From Bryobacteraceae bacterium (GTDB lineage: Bacteria; Acidobacteriota; Terriglobia; Bryobacterales; Bryobacteraceae), in the NCBI GenBank assembly GCA_026002855.1, contig BPGD01000001.1:3418001-3482000 (forward strand): a stretch of DNA of 64,000 bases, given 5' to 3'. Positions 16,474 through 26,106 of the stretch are shown piece by piece (the first letter of the stretch is position 1; every line of letters starts with the position of its first letter). Under the pieces are notes generated by a model that was not told the DNA's origin, ran no database searches, and was given only the letters and a program-made list of their open reading frames with translations. A program made the translations under genes and the position numbers.

Positions 16474-19400
16474 TCAGAACATGAAGCGCAGTGAGAGCTG
16501 GATGCGCCGCGGATCGCGGGCGCTCGTGTAGGCGCCGAAGTTCAGGTTGATCTGGTTGCCGGCCGGGTCGAAGCGCGCCGCCGTCGACACGCCGGAAAAC
16601 TGCGTGTGGTTGAAGGCGTTGAAGAACTCGCCGCGGAACCAGAAGTAGCGCTGCTCGGTGATCGGGAACCGCTTGGTGACGCTGATGTCAAAGTTCTCGA
16701 TGCCGGGCCCGCGCAACAGGCCGATGCCGGCGTTGCCGAAGTCGCCCTTGGGCGTGCGTTTGAAGACTTCGGTGCGGAACGTGCGGTCAAACGTCCACTG
16801 GTCCTTGGGCAGCCGTGGATCGCCAACGACGGTGATCCGGGCGCCCTCGCTCGAACCGGTCAGGTCCACCGTGTCCGATGTGGAGAAGGTGGGCGTGAAC
16901 GGGAAGCCTGACTGGAAGGTGGAAATGCCGGAGATCTGCCAGTAACCGAACACCTGGTTGAGAAGGCCTTTGTGCCACCTTGCGGCCAGGTTGGGCAGTT
17001 CGTAGGTGTAGTTGATCACCAGGGCGTGCGTGGCGTCGTAGCTGAGCAGGCCGTAGTTGCGCCGGCGCATGGAGAAGTACGGGCTGACGCCGTCGAAGTC
17101 GCCGGCGCCGACGCCCAGGGCCTTCGAGAAGGTATACGAGACGCCATACTGGAGGCCGTTCTTCATGCGCCGGGTGGCGGTCACCTGGAGCGAGTGGTAG
17201 TTCGAGGTGGCGCCGAAGCCGCGCACGTTGATGCTGCTGAGCCCGTAATAAGGACGGAGGAAGTTGTCCGGCAGCGGGCTGCCGGTGGTCCAGTCCTTGT
17301 TGGCGGGGTCGAAACGCGCGTACATCGGGATGGGGTTGATGTCCCTCACGTAGAGCAGGTTCCGGCCGAGGCTGCCGACGTAGCTCACGTCCACCACGGT
17401 GCCGAAGCCTGCTTCGCGCTGGAAACCGAAGCTGAAGTTCATCACCCGCGGCAGGGGCTGCTCGCCCACCTGCGGCGCGTTGACGCTGCTCGGCCCGTAA
17501 GTTCCCTGCGACTGGAGGAACGTGTCCAGCGTGCCGAAGTACAGCGTCGGCGTATAGGCGACCGGCGGCTGGCCGTTGGTGCCCGAATAGACGTTGCCCT
17601 GCGGGCGGTCGAAGAACAGGCCCCAGCCGGCCCGGAGCGCCGTCTTGCCGTCGCCGGTGAGATCGTAGGCGATGCCGAAGCGCGGACCGAAGGAGAACGT
17701 GGGTGTCGTATAGAGCGTGCTTACGTACCCCTTGCCGCCGACCACCATGCCCGGAGCAGTGTTGCCGCTGTTGGGGACGAACAGCCCGATGTAAGGCAGC
17801 GGGTAAATCGTGCCAGTGCGCGGGTCGACGCCGACGCGCTTGCCGCTAGCGTCCTTGCCCGGCACGATCAGCGTCGCTACCTTGTTGCGGTCATACAGCG
17901 AGGGATCGAACGTCGTGATGGCGTAACGGTCGTCGTGAGCCGAAGGCGCGTGATAGGCGCGCAAGCCGACGTCGATGGTCAGCCTCGGGATCACGCGCCA
18001 GGAGTCCTGCACATACCACTCCACCTGCGAATAACGGTAGTGCGAATAGGGCCGGAACGTGCCCTCCGAGTAAGAGTTGAAGTTGCCGAGCAGGGCGTTG
18101 GCGAACGCCCAGTTGGCATCCAGCGGGTTGTTGGCGTTGCGGCCGAAGTCGAACGCGCCGCGCGTGTTGGGGCTGCCCACCTCGTCCTTGCGCATGCGCT
18201 CAAAATAAAGCCCTGCCTTGAGCGAATGCCGCCCGACGAGCTTGCTGAGGTTGTCCGAGATGGTGAACACCGGGTTGCGGTTCTTGTAAGGAATGTTGCC
18301 GAGGGAGTTGTTGATGTAGTTGGGCACGCCGCCGAAGGTGACGTTCGGCACGGCCTTGGACTCGTTCGACTGCGGATACCACTGGCCGATGTTGCCCATG
18401 CGGCTACGGGCCACTTTCTCCGGTTCCACCGGATCGAACGTCTGGCTGCGGTTGGTGGCCCCGAAAGTGAAGTCGTTTACCATCGTCGGGCTGAAGATCT
18501 TCGTCAGGTTGATGACGCCGCCGCGGCCGCGCTGGGGCCGGAGCGTGTTGGTCAGGTCGTAATTCAGATTGCCTGCCACCCAGGACCCGTAAGGCCACTC
18601 TTCGTCGTCGTTGTCGCGGATGCCGCGGAAATAGGCGCGTAGCGTGGGAGTGACGTTGTAGTCGATGCGGATCACCTCCTGCCGGCGCGGGTTGCGTCCG
18701 CTGACGTTGCTGCGGTAATTGCGGCTGTAAACGAGCTTCGGGTCAGGGTCGGTGTAGTTCGGCAGCGGGTAGAAATTCAGGATCGCCTGACCCAGCGGGT
18801 TGATGCGCGAAGCGGGCACGATGTTGCCGGGGAAATAGGCGCCGGAGAGCGGATCGCGGATCTTGATCAGCGAGCCGTTGGTGTCAAAAGTCCGGCTGAA
18901 ATCGCCCTGACGTTCGAGCGCCGTCGGCGTGGTCACGAAGCGGATGCCCGGGTACAGACGGCGCCGCACGAACTCCTGCGAGAAGAAGAAAAACAGCTTG
19001 TCCCGGTTGCTGTTGAATTTGCCCGGGTAGTAAATGGGGCCGCCGATCGAGTAGCCGCCGCTGTTGAACCGGTAAATGGGCCGCGGCGTGCCGGTGCGGT
19101 TGGAGAAGAAGTTGTTGGCGTTGAGCGACTCGTGCCGGTAGTACCAGTAGGCGCTGCCGTGAAAGTCCTGCGTGCCGCTCTTGATGATGACGTTGATTGT
19201 GCCGGCGCTGTTGCGCCCATATTCGGCCTGGTAGTTGCTGGTGAGGACCTTCACCTCGGCGATGGCGTCCATGTTGGGCGCGTTATGCACGCTGGAGTTG
19301 GAGCCCGTGTCCACGGCCGAGATGCCGTCCAGCGCGTACATGATCGAGGTGGTGCGGCCGCCGTTGACGTGGAGCCCGTTGAGGATGTTGCCCGTCATCA

Positions 19401-19887
19401 CGACCTCGCGCGAGCCGACGTTGGTGTCGATCACTCCGGGCAGCGTCGACAGCAGACCCAGGAAGTCGCGCCCCTTGATGGCGATGTTCAGGATCTGATC
19501 GCCGGCGATCAGGCCGGAACGCTCGCTCGACGCCGTCTGCACGGGTGTCACTTCCGCTTCCACGTTCACGGTCTCCGGCACCTGGCCCAGTTGCAGCGTG
19601 ATCGTGCCGAGGCTGCGGCGCTCGTTGGCAGTGACCGAAATATCGCGGACCTGATAGGTGCGGAAGCCCGGCGCCGTGATCTTCAGAGTGTAGACGCCCG
19701 GGGCCAGGCTCGGGTACAGAACGATGCCGGCCTCGTTGGATCGCGAGGGAATGGAGGCGCCCGTTGCCTGATTCGTCAGCGTGGCCTCCGCATTGGGAAT
19801 GACCGCTCCCGCCTGATCCTGGATGGTTGCCGTCAGGGACCCCGTCACGACCTGCGCGGCGAGCGGAACCCCCAAAAGAACAAGCAA
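16474..19887 (-). CDS. Oar-like TonB-dependent receptor with in-frame stop in the signal peptide
   Basis: The open frame encodes about 1137 residues of an Oar-type outer-membrane receptor. An N-terminal carboxypeptidase-regulatory/CNA-like domain (VTGSLTATIQDQAGAVIPNA to LQLGQVPETVNVEA) is followed by a plug (IKGRDFLGLLSTLPGV, AEVKVLTSNYQAEYGRNSAGTINVIIKSGT) and a large beta barrel ending in Phe. The natural start appears to be the ATG at 19923, preceded by AAAGGTG and giving MKLQFGAVL, then TGA (19894-19896), then TALLVLLGVPLAAQ: a signal peptide cut by one stop codon. The coordinates given begin at the first downstream TTG in frame. Either translation restarts there, the stop is suppressed, the base is wrong, or the gene is a fresh pseudogene. 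Confidence 0.8.
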   Translation of the reverse strand: MLVLLGVPLAAQVVTGSLTATIQDQAGAVIPNAEATLTNQATGASIPSRSNEAGIVLYPSLAPGVYTLKITAPGFRTYQVRDISVTANERRSLGTITLQLGQVPETVNVEAEVTPVQTASSERSGLIAGDQILNIAIKGRDFLGLLSTLPGVIDTNVGSREVVMTGNILNGLHVNGGRTTSIMYALDGISAVDTGSNSSVHNAPNMDAIAEVKVLTSNYQAEYGRNSAGTINVIIKSGTQDFHGSAYWYYRHESLNANNFFSNRTGTPRPIYRFNSGGYSIGGPIYYPGKFNSNRDKLFFFFSQEFVRRRLYPGIRFVTTPTALERQGDFSRTFDTNGSLIKIRDPLSGAYFPGNIVPASRINPLGQAILNFYPLPNYTDPDPKLVYSRNYRSNVSGRNPRRQEVIRIDYNVTPTLRAYFRGIRDNDDEEWPYGSWVAGNLNYDLTNTLRPQRGRGGVINLTKIFSPTMVNDFTFGATNRSQTFDPVEPEKVARSRMGNIGQWYPQSNESKAVPNVTFGGVPNYINNSLGNIPYKNRNPVFTISDNLSKLVGRHSLKAGLYFERMRKDEVGSPNTRGAFDFGRNANNPLDANWAFANALLGNFNSYSEGTFRPYSHYRYSQVEWYVQDSWRVIPRLTIDVGLRAYHAPSAHDDRYAITTFDPSLYDRNKVATLIVPGKDASGKRVGVDPRTGTIYPLPYIGLFVPNSGNTAPGMVVGGKGYVSTLYTTPTFSFGPRFGIAYDLTGDGKTALRAGWGLFFDRPQGNVYSGTNGQPPVAYTPTLYFGTLDTFLQSQGTYGPSSVNAPQVGEQPLPRVMNFSFGFQREAGFGTVVDVSYVGSLGRNLLYVRDINPIPMYARFDPANKDWTTGSPLPDNFLRPYYGLSSINVRGFGATSNYHSLQVTATRRMKNGLQYGVSYTFSKALGVGAGDFDGVSPYFSMRRRNYGLLSYDATHALVINYTYELPNLAARWHKGLLNQVFGYWQISGISTFQSGFPFTPTFSTSDTVDLTGSSEGARITVVGDPRLPKDQWTFDRTFRTEVFKRTPKGDFGNAGIGLLRGPGIENFDISVTKRFPITEQRYFWFRGEFFNAFNHTQFSGVSTAARFDPAGNQINLNFGAYTSARDPRRIQLSLRFMF

Positions 19888-20188
19888 GGCCGTTCACAGT
19901 ACGGCCCCGAATTGAAGTTTCATCTGCAACACCTTTCCATCACCAAAGCTTTTTCTGCCGTTGCCGGCAGCATCCCCGTTACGGGCTGGAATCACACTAT
20001 CATCTCTGAATCTCGGCTGCAATATCAGTGTGCGGCCGCCGCCGGCCGGGAACATGGCGGAGACATTGCCGGGGCTGGGGCGAATGGGCAGGGTCTGGAT
20101 CCGTGAGGGACGCCGGAGCCCGCTCTCACCGCGTTGAATGCGCTTTCGGAGCGGTGGCGTTACTTCAGTTGCGTCCGTCGACAACGAT

Positions 20189-21328
20189 TTAGCCCGGAGA
20201 TCGGGCGGCGCGCCGCCGTTCCCAAAGCAGAAGAACCCCCATCGCGGCCATCACGACAAGCACGGTGCTGGAGGCCCTGGGGAGGCTGCCCGTGTGATCC
20301 GCGAGAACTCCGACCAGCGGCGGCAGAACCGCGCCACCGAGTCCGCCGCCAGCCAGCAGCATTCCCATCCACGTTGCCGCTGCCGCCCCGGTCCGTTGCT
20401 GATACAGGGCCACGGCTGTGGGAAATTGGGGCGCGAGGCCGAGGCCGGCCAGCGCTGCCGCCAGCAGGAAAGACTCCGCACTCTGGGCGCGCAGCAGAAC
20501 ACCCGTTCCGGCGGCAGCCAGCAGGAGGCCAGCCAACATCCAGCCGTGGGGGCGCCGGACGGCCCAGGCGGCCGACAGACCCCGGCCTAGCAGGATGGCC
20601 AGCCAGAAGGCGGACTGGCCGAGTGCCGACAGCGTCGCCGCTGCCCCCAGCAGGCGGTTGCCGAGTGTCGGCACCCAGCCGCTGATGCAGTTCTCCGTGC
20701 CGACGTACAGGAAGAGGAACAGGAATGCCGCCCAGGGAAAACCGGACCTGACGGCTGCCGGCGGCTCAGAACGGCGAGATTCGCCAAGGCCCGGCGCGTT
20801 CCACAGCCGTAGCGAGCCCGCGGCTGCGGCCAGAAGGGTCAGCGACAATGCCATCATCACCACGCGCAGCGGCCGCGTTTGCAGCGCCCACGCCGCCAGG
20901 GCCGGCCCGGCCACGGCGCCTGCGCCCCAGAACATGTTCAACAGATTCAGCGCCCGCACGGCCATCCCGTGGCTGAACTGCGCGGCGACGAGGTTCACCG
21001 ACGCGATGTTCCAGCCAAGCCCCAGGCCGTACAGCGCAACGCCAGTCCGCGCCGCCCATAGCCCGCCCACCAGGAAGCAGGCAGTGCCCGCTGCCATCCA
21101 CGCATAGGAAACAGCCACCACGCGGGCGGCCGGCCAGCGGCCCGCCGTCCAGCCGTAGGCCGCCGAGGCAGCCGTCGCCGCCAGAAACTGGAGGGCGAAA
21201 AACATACCCGCCTGCGCGTCATCGAGGTGATATAGCCGGGCCAGGAAGGGCAGCAGTACGCCCAACAGCACGGTCATCATGCCGGAAAGCGGAAATCCGG
21301 CGCACAGGACCGTCATCGGCGAAATCAC
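20189..21328 (-). CDS. MFS transporter, probable sugar permease
   Basis: The 379-residue protein has about twelve hydrophobic segments with the MFS layout and a central basic loop. It opens with MTVLCAGFPLSGMMTVLLGVLLPFLARLYHLDDAQAGMFFALQF, as in the FucP-like/YbjJ-like sugar or sugar-phosphate permeases that carry a conserved acidic turn after helix 1. The GTG start at 21328 overlaps the TGA of the LacI regulator gene, so the pair is translationally coupled; an ATG at 21316 is an alternative start. The coupling suggests that the permease imports the regulator's ligand. The substrate cannot be read from the sequence. Confidence 0.82.
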   Translation of the reverse strand: MISPMTVLCAGFPLSGMMTVLLGVLLPFLARLYHLDDAQAGMFFALQFLAATAASAAYGWTAGRWPAARVVAVSYAWMAAGTACFLVGGLWAARTGVALYGLGLGWNIASVNLVAAQFSHGMAVRALNLLNMFWGAGAVAGPALAAWALQTRPLRVVMMALSLTLLAAAAGSLRLWNAPGLGESRRSEPPAAVRSGFPWAAFLFLFLYVGTENCISGWVPTLGNRLLGAAATLSALGQSAFWLAILLGRGLSAAWAVRRPHGWMLAGLLLAAAGTGVLLRAQSAESFLLAAALAGLGLAPQFPTAVALYQQRTGAAAATWMGMLLAGGGLGGAVLPPLVGVLADHTGSLPRASSTVLVVMAAMGVLLLWERRRAARSPG

Positions 21329-22428
21329 GCGGGTCCGCTCCGCGCCGGCCCCGTGGACTCGCGAACCACCAGTTCCGGCTCCACCTGGATCTCGGCTGGG
21401 TAGTCGGCATCACTGCCTTGCCGGATTCGGGCGAGCAGCGTCTCGGCCGCCAACTGGCCCATGCGGCGCAACGGCTGCCGGATCGTGGTGAGCGCGGGCA
21501 CGTGAAAGGCGGCGCCCCAGATGTCATCGAAGCCGAGCACGCTGACATCGCCCGGCACGTCGAGCCCGCATTCGCGCAGGGCCCGGATGGCGCCGAAAGC
21601 AGAAACGTCATTGAAGGCGAAAATGGCCGTAAAGTGCACGCCCCGTTCGAGCAGCCGACGAGCCGCGACATAGCCGGTCTCGGGAGAAGGCGAATCGCCT
21701 TCCAATTGGACGACGAGGCTTTCATCGATGGGCCGGCCGTGGCGGCGCGCCGCCGCTGCGATGCTGTTCCAGCGGACCTCGGTGTCCGAGGAGAAGGCCT
21801 GGCCCTTGATGACCGCGATCCGCCGGTGGCCGAGCGAAAAGAGATGTCCAAGGCCGAGCTCGGCCGCGCGGTCGTGATCGAGCACGATGTTGGTGACGCC
21901 CGGCTCCGGCAGGTGACCCGAGACCGAGACGACCGGCAACGGGCATCGCAAGAAGTAGGGCGTATCAACAGCGATCAGGCCGTCCACGCAGCGTTCATAA
22001 AAAAGCCTGGGCAGGAGCTCGACCTGGCGCTCCGAGTGCCGGTGGCTGGCGGCCAGGCACATGTAGCCTTCCTCCATCAGGCGATCCTCGATGCCGCTCA
22101 GCACCAGCGAAGAATAGCCGTCGCTGAGCTCCGGCACCATGATGCCGATGGCGAAAGTCCGCATGGAACGGAGCGATCGCGCCAGAAAGTTGGGCCGGTA
22201 GTTCAGCTTGCGCGCAGCCTCCAGAATGCGTTGCTGCGTCTGCGGAGGAATGGCTTCGCTGCCCGGCGACTGGTTCAGCACCAACGACACGGTGGAAGGC
22301 GACAGGCCCAGATAGCCGGCCAATTCCTTCAGGCTGGCAGGGCGGGAGACCGAACCTCCTGCGCGGTCCTTCGTGGGGGCCTTTGCCATGCCCTGCATCA
22401 TCTCACGGCGAGCCGAGGGATGCAACAT
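21325..22428 (-). CDS. LacI-family transcriptional regulator
   Basis: This protein of up to 367 residues has the LacI layout. An N-terminal helix-turn-helix ASLKELAGYLGLSPSTVSLVLN with hinge helix RKLNYRPNFLARSLRS (around residues 30-85) is followed by a periplasmic-binding-protein-like sensor domain (TFAIGIMVPELSDGYSSLVLSGIEDRL to the C-terminus). The hinge keeps the residues that insert into the minor groove at a central CG step. Starts at 22428, 22401 or 22389 are all possible. It is coupled to the MFS gene and divergent from a TonB receptor gene; three palindromes with central CG lie in the shared intergenic region and are its likely operators. Confidence 0.92.
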   Translation of the reverse strand: MLHPSARREMMQGMAKAPTKDRAGGSVSRPASLKELAGYLGLSPSTVSLVLNQSPGSEAIPPQTQQRILEAARKLNYRPNFLARSLRSMRTFAIGIMVPELSDGYSSLVLSGIEDRLMEEGYMCLAASHRHSERQVELLPRLFYERCVDGLIAVDTPYFLRCPLPVVSVSGHLPEPGVTNIVLDHDRAAELGLGHLFSLGHRRIAVIKGQAFSSDTEVRWNSIAAAARRHGRPIDESLVVQLEGDSPSPETGYVAARRLLERGVHFTAIFAFNDVSAFGAIRALRECGLDVPGDVSVLGFDDIWGAAFHVPALTTIRQPLRRMGQLAAETLLARIRQGSDADYPAEIQVEPELVVRESTGPARSGPA

Positions 22429-22436
22429 TTCTTTTT

Positions 22437-22452
22437 AATAAATCGCTTTAGC
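22437..22452. promoter_or_regulatory. Candidate LacI operator O1
   Basis: The 16-mer AATAAATCGCTTTAGC matches the palindrome at 22602 in inner arms and central CG. It lies just upstream of the regulator's first possible start, so it may mediate autoregulation. Confidence 0.5.
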
Positions 22453-22548
22453 TTTCCGGCCGGTCCGGTCCGGGGCTGCCGGGCCTGTACAGAAGCCGAC
22501 GGAGGCGGGGCGAAAGGAAGGCGACTCCGAGAATTGAAAAAATCTCTT

Positions 22549-22564
22549 ACTAAAACGATTTTTC
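22549..22564. promoter_or_regulatory. Candidate LacI operator O2
   Basis: ACTAAAACGATTTTTC shares the left arm and centre of the best palindrome, with a weaker right arm. It lies directly upstream of the TTGACA hexamer at 22568. Confidence 0.5.
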
Positions 22565-22567
22565 TTA

Positions 22568-22597
22568 TTGACACCATTCTGGAACCTGCCTTACACT
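22568..22597 (+). promoter_or_regulatory. Sigma-70-type promoter of the second TonB receptor
   Basis: A perfect TTGACA -35 hexamer (22568-22573) and a TACACT -10 hexamer (22592-22597) are separated by 18 bases. The promoter is bracketed by two candidate operators and points at the receptor gene that starts at 22679. Confidence 0.6.
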
Positions 22598-22601
22598 TCC
22601 A

Positions 22602-22617
22602 ACTAAAGCGATTTAGT
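22602..22617. promoter_or_regulatory. Best candidate LacI operator O3
   Basis: ACTAAAGCGATTTAGT has perfect 6-base inverted arms around a GCGA centre, the form expected for a LacI-family dimer. It covers the likely transcription start of the receptor gene, a position that would block initiation. Confidence 0.65.
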
Positions 22618-22678
22618 TTGGTGATGCCGCCAAGGGCCGCCGGACCGCGCAAACGCACGCTGATTGAGGGAGATGTCC

Positions 22679-25600
22679 ATGAAGACAAGTTTGTTGAGAT
22701 GGGGCGCGGCGCTGGCCGTGCTCCTGGTGCTTCAGGCCATGGCGCCGCTGGCGCAGGCGCAGTTCCGGGCTGGGATTCAGGGTGTGGTGAGGGATCCCAG
22801 TGGCGCGGTGGTGCCGGGCGCCAAAGTGACGCTCACAAGCCAGGAAACAAAAGCCAAGCGGACGGTGACCACCAGCAACGAGGGTGTTTACGCGATCACC
22901 TCGCTCGCGCCCGGCAGCTACGAGTTGGCCGTCGAGAAGGAAGGCTTTGCCAGAAAGGTTCTCGCCGACGTCAGGATCACCGCCGAGCAGATGCAATCGG
23001 TGGATGTGACGCTGTCGCTCGGCCAGACGACGGAATCGGTCACGGTGAGTGAGAGCGTGGTGCCGCTGATCGACACTCAGACGGCGGTCATCAGCGGGAC
23101 GATCACATCGAAGGAAGTGGAGAATCTGCCGGCGTTCGGCCGGGATCCGTATCAGTTGTTGCGCCTGGCGCCGGGCGTATTTGGCGACGGCGCGCTGACG
23201 GCGGGCGGCGGGTCGAGTATGTTGCCCGGCACGAACATAGGCGCCGCCGGCGCTACCGACAGCGTCTTCAAGGTGGAAAATGGCGCGCAGATCATCGCCA
23301 ACGGCACCCGGCAGAACTCGAACAATTTCCAGATCGACGGTGTAGGGGTCAACAGCGCCTCCTGGGGCGGCGCGGCGGTGATTACGCCGAACGGGGAGTC
23401 GGTGAAAGAAGTCCGCGTGGTGGCCAATAACTACAGCGCGGAACTCGGCCGAAACAGCGGCGCACAGGTGCTGGTGGTGAGCAAGAACGGCACCAACGAC
23501 CCGCACGGCAGCTTCGTGGCCAAGTTCCACCGGCCGGACCTGAACGCCTACCAGCGCTGGAACGGCCCCGGCACCCCCAGCCCCGTTGGCAAGGACACGA
23601 ACGACTTTAACCAATTCGCCGGCAGCCTGGGCGGACCGATCCTGAAGAACCGGCTCTTTGCCTTTTTCTCCTACGAGACGATCCGCAACGACAGCGTCAA
23701 CATCTCCACCGGCTGGTACGAGACGCCGCAGTTCCGTCAGAACGCGGCGCCATCGAGCAGCATCGCCAGACAGCTGATGTCCTACCCGGGCGTGGAGCCG
23801 GTGGCCATCTCCACCATCAACCTGACCTGCGCGCAGGCGGGCCTGCCTTCGGCGCAGTGCCGCGACGTGGCCGGGGGCGTGGATCTTGGTTCGCCTCTTC
23901 GGCTGCCGCTGAAATCGCCGGATCCCACCTTCGGCCAGCCGAACACTCCTTATGGAATCGGCGGCGGTTTTGACGGCGTCCCCGACGCCGTGTTCCTCCA
24001 GACCAGCGGCCCGAACAAGGTCACCAACCAGCAGTTCAACGGCCGCCTTGACTACAATCTGACGTCGAAGGACACGCTGGCCTTCAGCGTGTACTGGGTG
24101 CCGGTGGACAACAAGTTCTTCAACGGTCCGGCACGCTCGCACAACCTCTTCAATCACAATTCCACTGCCCGTTCCTTCACCGGGATCTACACGCGCACCA
24201 TTTCGCCGACGATGATCAATGAGGCTCGCTTTGGCCTGAGCGGGTGGGACTGGAACGAATTCGAGAGCAACCCGCAGATGCCCTGGGGCCTGCCGACGGC
24301 GAATCTGTGGGGCATGAGCAGCATCGGCGTGGCCAATTTCGGCGCTCCGGGCTTCAGCATTTTCGACCAGAAAACGCTGAATTACCGCGACACGCTGACG
24401 AAAATCCAGGGCAGCCACACGCTGAAATTCGGCGCCGACGTCTCCCACAGCCTCTTCCTCGATACGGCCCCCTGGTCGGCGCGACCCTCCTACGACTTCC
24501 GCAACCTCTGGGAATTCGCCAATGACGCGCCCTACCGCGAGGGCGGCAATTTCGACCCGGTTACCGGCCAGCCGACCACGGTGGAGAAGAATCTGCGGTT
24601 TCACGTGATCGGACTTTTCATCCAGGACGACTGGAAAATCCGCCCGAACCTGACGCTGAACCTCGGGCTCCGCTGGGAGTACTTCTCTCCGCTGACCGAG
24701 CGCGACGGCAAGATCAGCACGCCGGTGCTCGGCAACGGCGCCAATGCGCTGCTCGATCTGCGCATGCGGCGCGGGGGCGACCTCTTCCGCACGAGCAAGA
24801 ACAACTGGGGCCCGCAGATCGGCTTCGCCTGGACGCCCACGTCCCTGCTGGGCAGGGACCTCGGCTCGAAGCTCGTCCTCCGCGGCGGCTTCGGCATCGG
24901 TTACAACCTCCAGCAGCTCGCCATCACTTCCAATGGGCGTTTCAATCCACCCTTCGTCGTCGACCTGAGCCTGTTCGGCAACGACATCCTTTACAGCGTG
25001 AACTCGGATCTGAAGAGCTACACGGGCTGGCCCTCGAATCCGGCGGCCAAGCAGCAGTTCGATCCGAACACCGGGCTGCCGTTGAGCGGCGCGCCGGTGA
25101 ACCTCACCGGTTACCCGGATTTCATGCCATCCACCGTCACCTACCGCTACTCGTTCGACGTCCAGTACGAGTTTGCACGCAACTGGATGGCCAGCCTCGG
25201 CTATCAGGGCAGCCAGAGCCGCCACTACACCATCCAGAACAACCTCAACTATTTCTTCATCAATGAGCGCAACCCGAGGGTGCAGAACCTGAACTGGTAT
25301 TCCAACGACGCGACGGCGCAATACAACGCGATGCTTGCGCAGGTGCAGCGCCGTTTTACCAGCGACCTCGAGTTCGATTTCCAGTACCGGCTGAGCCGCA
25401 ACGAGGACGTGGGCTCGCAGGACTACTTCATGCCCATGTATCCCTGGAACCGGGCGCGCGACTGGGGCCCGTCGGACTTCGACGTCACTCACAACTTCAA
25501 GTTCTGGGGCGTGTGGACCCCCAGCCTGTTCAAACACAAGGATCCCTGGCTGCGGCGGCTGGCCGACGGCTGGAGCATGAGCTGGATTCTGAACGCGCAC

Positions 25601-26098
25601 TCGGGCTTCCCCTGGACCCCGAATTACTGCAACACCAACGGCAGCGTCGGCTACCCGAACAGCGGCATCTGGTGCATCTTCCCGGGCAGCTATTCCGGCG
25701 GGGCGACGTCGAAGTTCGACAACGACACTTTCCGCACGCCGGGCGGCAACTTCCCGAAGGGGGCGCTGGCCTACTTCACCGTGCCGACCTGGCCGGCGGT
25801 GGGCATCCCGCCGATGCCGGACGCGAGCGTCCACCGCAACATGTTCCGCGGACCCCGCTATTTCGGCCTGGACGCGACGCTGGCCAAGTCCTTCCTGCTG
25901 CCGAAGAACCCGATCTTCGGCGAAAACGCCCGCATCCAGTTCCAGAGCTTCTTCTACAACGTGTTCAACAAGCTCAACCTGACCAACGTCAACACGACCA
26001 TCAGCAATGACGGTGTCACGAGCAACCCGCTGTTCGGCACGGCGCAGAGCGCGCTGGCCGGGCGCATCATCGAATTCCAGGTGAAGTTCTCGTTCTGA
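22679..26098 (+). CDS. Oar-like TonB-dependent receptor
   Basis: The 1139-residue protein starts at the ATG at 22679, which has GAGGGAG 6 bases upstream and begins a clear signal peptide (MKTSLLRWGAALAVLLVLQAMAPLAQAQ). A carboxypeptidase-regulatory domain (FRAGIQGVVRDPSGAVVPGAKVTL to LSLGQTTESVTVSE) is followed by the plug (KEVENLPAFGRDPYQLLRLAPGVFG, VKEVRVVANNYSAELGRNSGAQVLVVSKNGTN) and a long barrel ending VKFSF. Oar-like receptors take up large substrates across the outer membrane; here glycoside hydrolases downstream suggest oligosaccharides. The divergent LacI gene and the flanking palindromes suggest substrate-controlled repression. Confidence 0.93.
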   Translation: MKTSLLRWGAALAVLLVLQAMAPLAQAQFRAGIQGVVRDPSGAVVPGAKVTLTSQETKAKRTVTTSNEGVYAITSLAPGSYELAVEKEGFARKVLADVRITAEQMQSVDVTLSLGQTTESVTVSESVVPLIDTQTAVISGTITSKEVENLPAFGRDPYQLLRLAPGVFGDGALTAGGGSSMLPGTNIGAAGATDSVFKVENGAQIIANGTRQNSNNFQIDGVGVNSASWGGAAVITPNGESVKEVRVVANNYSAELGRNSGAQVLVVSKNGTNDPHGSFVAKFHRPDLNAYQRWNGPGTPSPVGKDTNDFNQFAGSLGGPILKNRLFAFFSYETIRNDSVNISTGWYETPQFRQNAAPSSSIARQLMSYPGVEPVAISTINLTCAQAGLPSAQCRDVAGGVDLGSPLRLPLKSPDPTFGQPNTPYGIGGGFDGVPDAVFLQTSGPNKVTNQQFNGRLDYNLTSKDTLAFSVYWVPVDNKFFNGPARSHNLFNHNSTARSFTGIYTRTISPTMINEARFGLSGWDWNEFESNPQMPWGLPTANLWGMSSIGVANFGAPGFSIFDQKTLNYRDTLTKIQGSHTLKFGADVSHSLFLDTAPWSARPSYDFRNLWEFANDAPYREGGNFDPVTGQPTTVEKNLRFHVIGLFIQDDWKIRPNLTLNLGLRWEYFSPLTERDGKISTPVLGNGANALLDLRMRRGGDLFRTSKNNWGPQIGFAWTPTSLLGRDLGSKLVLRGGFGIGYNLQQLAITSNGRFNPPFVVDLSLFGNDILYSVNSDLKSYTGWPSNPAAKQQFDPNTGLPLSGAPVNLTGYPDFMPSTVTYRYSFDVQYEFARNWMASLGYQGSQSRHYTIQNNLNYFFINERNPRVQNLNWYSNDATAQYNAMLAQVQRRFTSDLEFDFQYRLSRNEDVGSQDYFMPMYPWNRARDWGPSDFDVTHNFKFWGVWTPSLFKHKDPWLRRLADGWSMSWILNAHSGFPWTPNYCNTNGSVGYPNSGIWCIFPGSYSGGATSKFDNDTFRTPGGNFPKGALAYFTVPTWPAVGIPPMPDASVHRNMFRGPRYFGLDATLAKSFLLPKNPIFGENARIQFQSFFYNVFNKLNLTNVNTTISNDGVTSNPLFGTAQSALAGRIIEFQVKFSF

Positions 26099-26106
26099 CG
26101 TCCGCC

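Noticed and set aside
19894-19896. TGA in the receptor leader as a selenocysteine or recoded codon
   Set aside because: No SECIS-like element is apparent, the position is a hydrophobic signal peptide, and other genes in the window use TGA as a stop.
22613-25834. A minus-strand open frame of more than 1000 codons lies under the second TonB receptor
   Set aside because: It is antisense to a clear receptor gene, its translation is Arg/Val/Ala-rich with no domain, and such long shadows are common in high-GC coding DNA.
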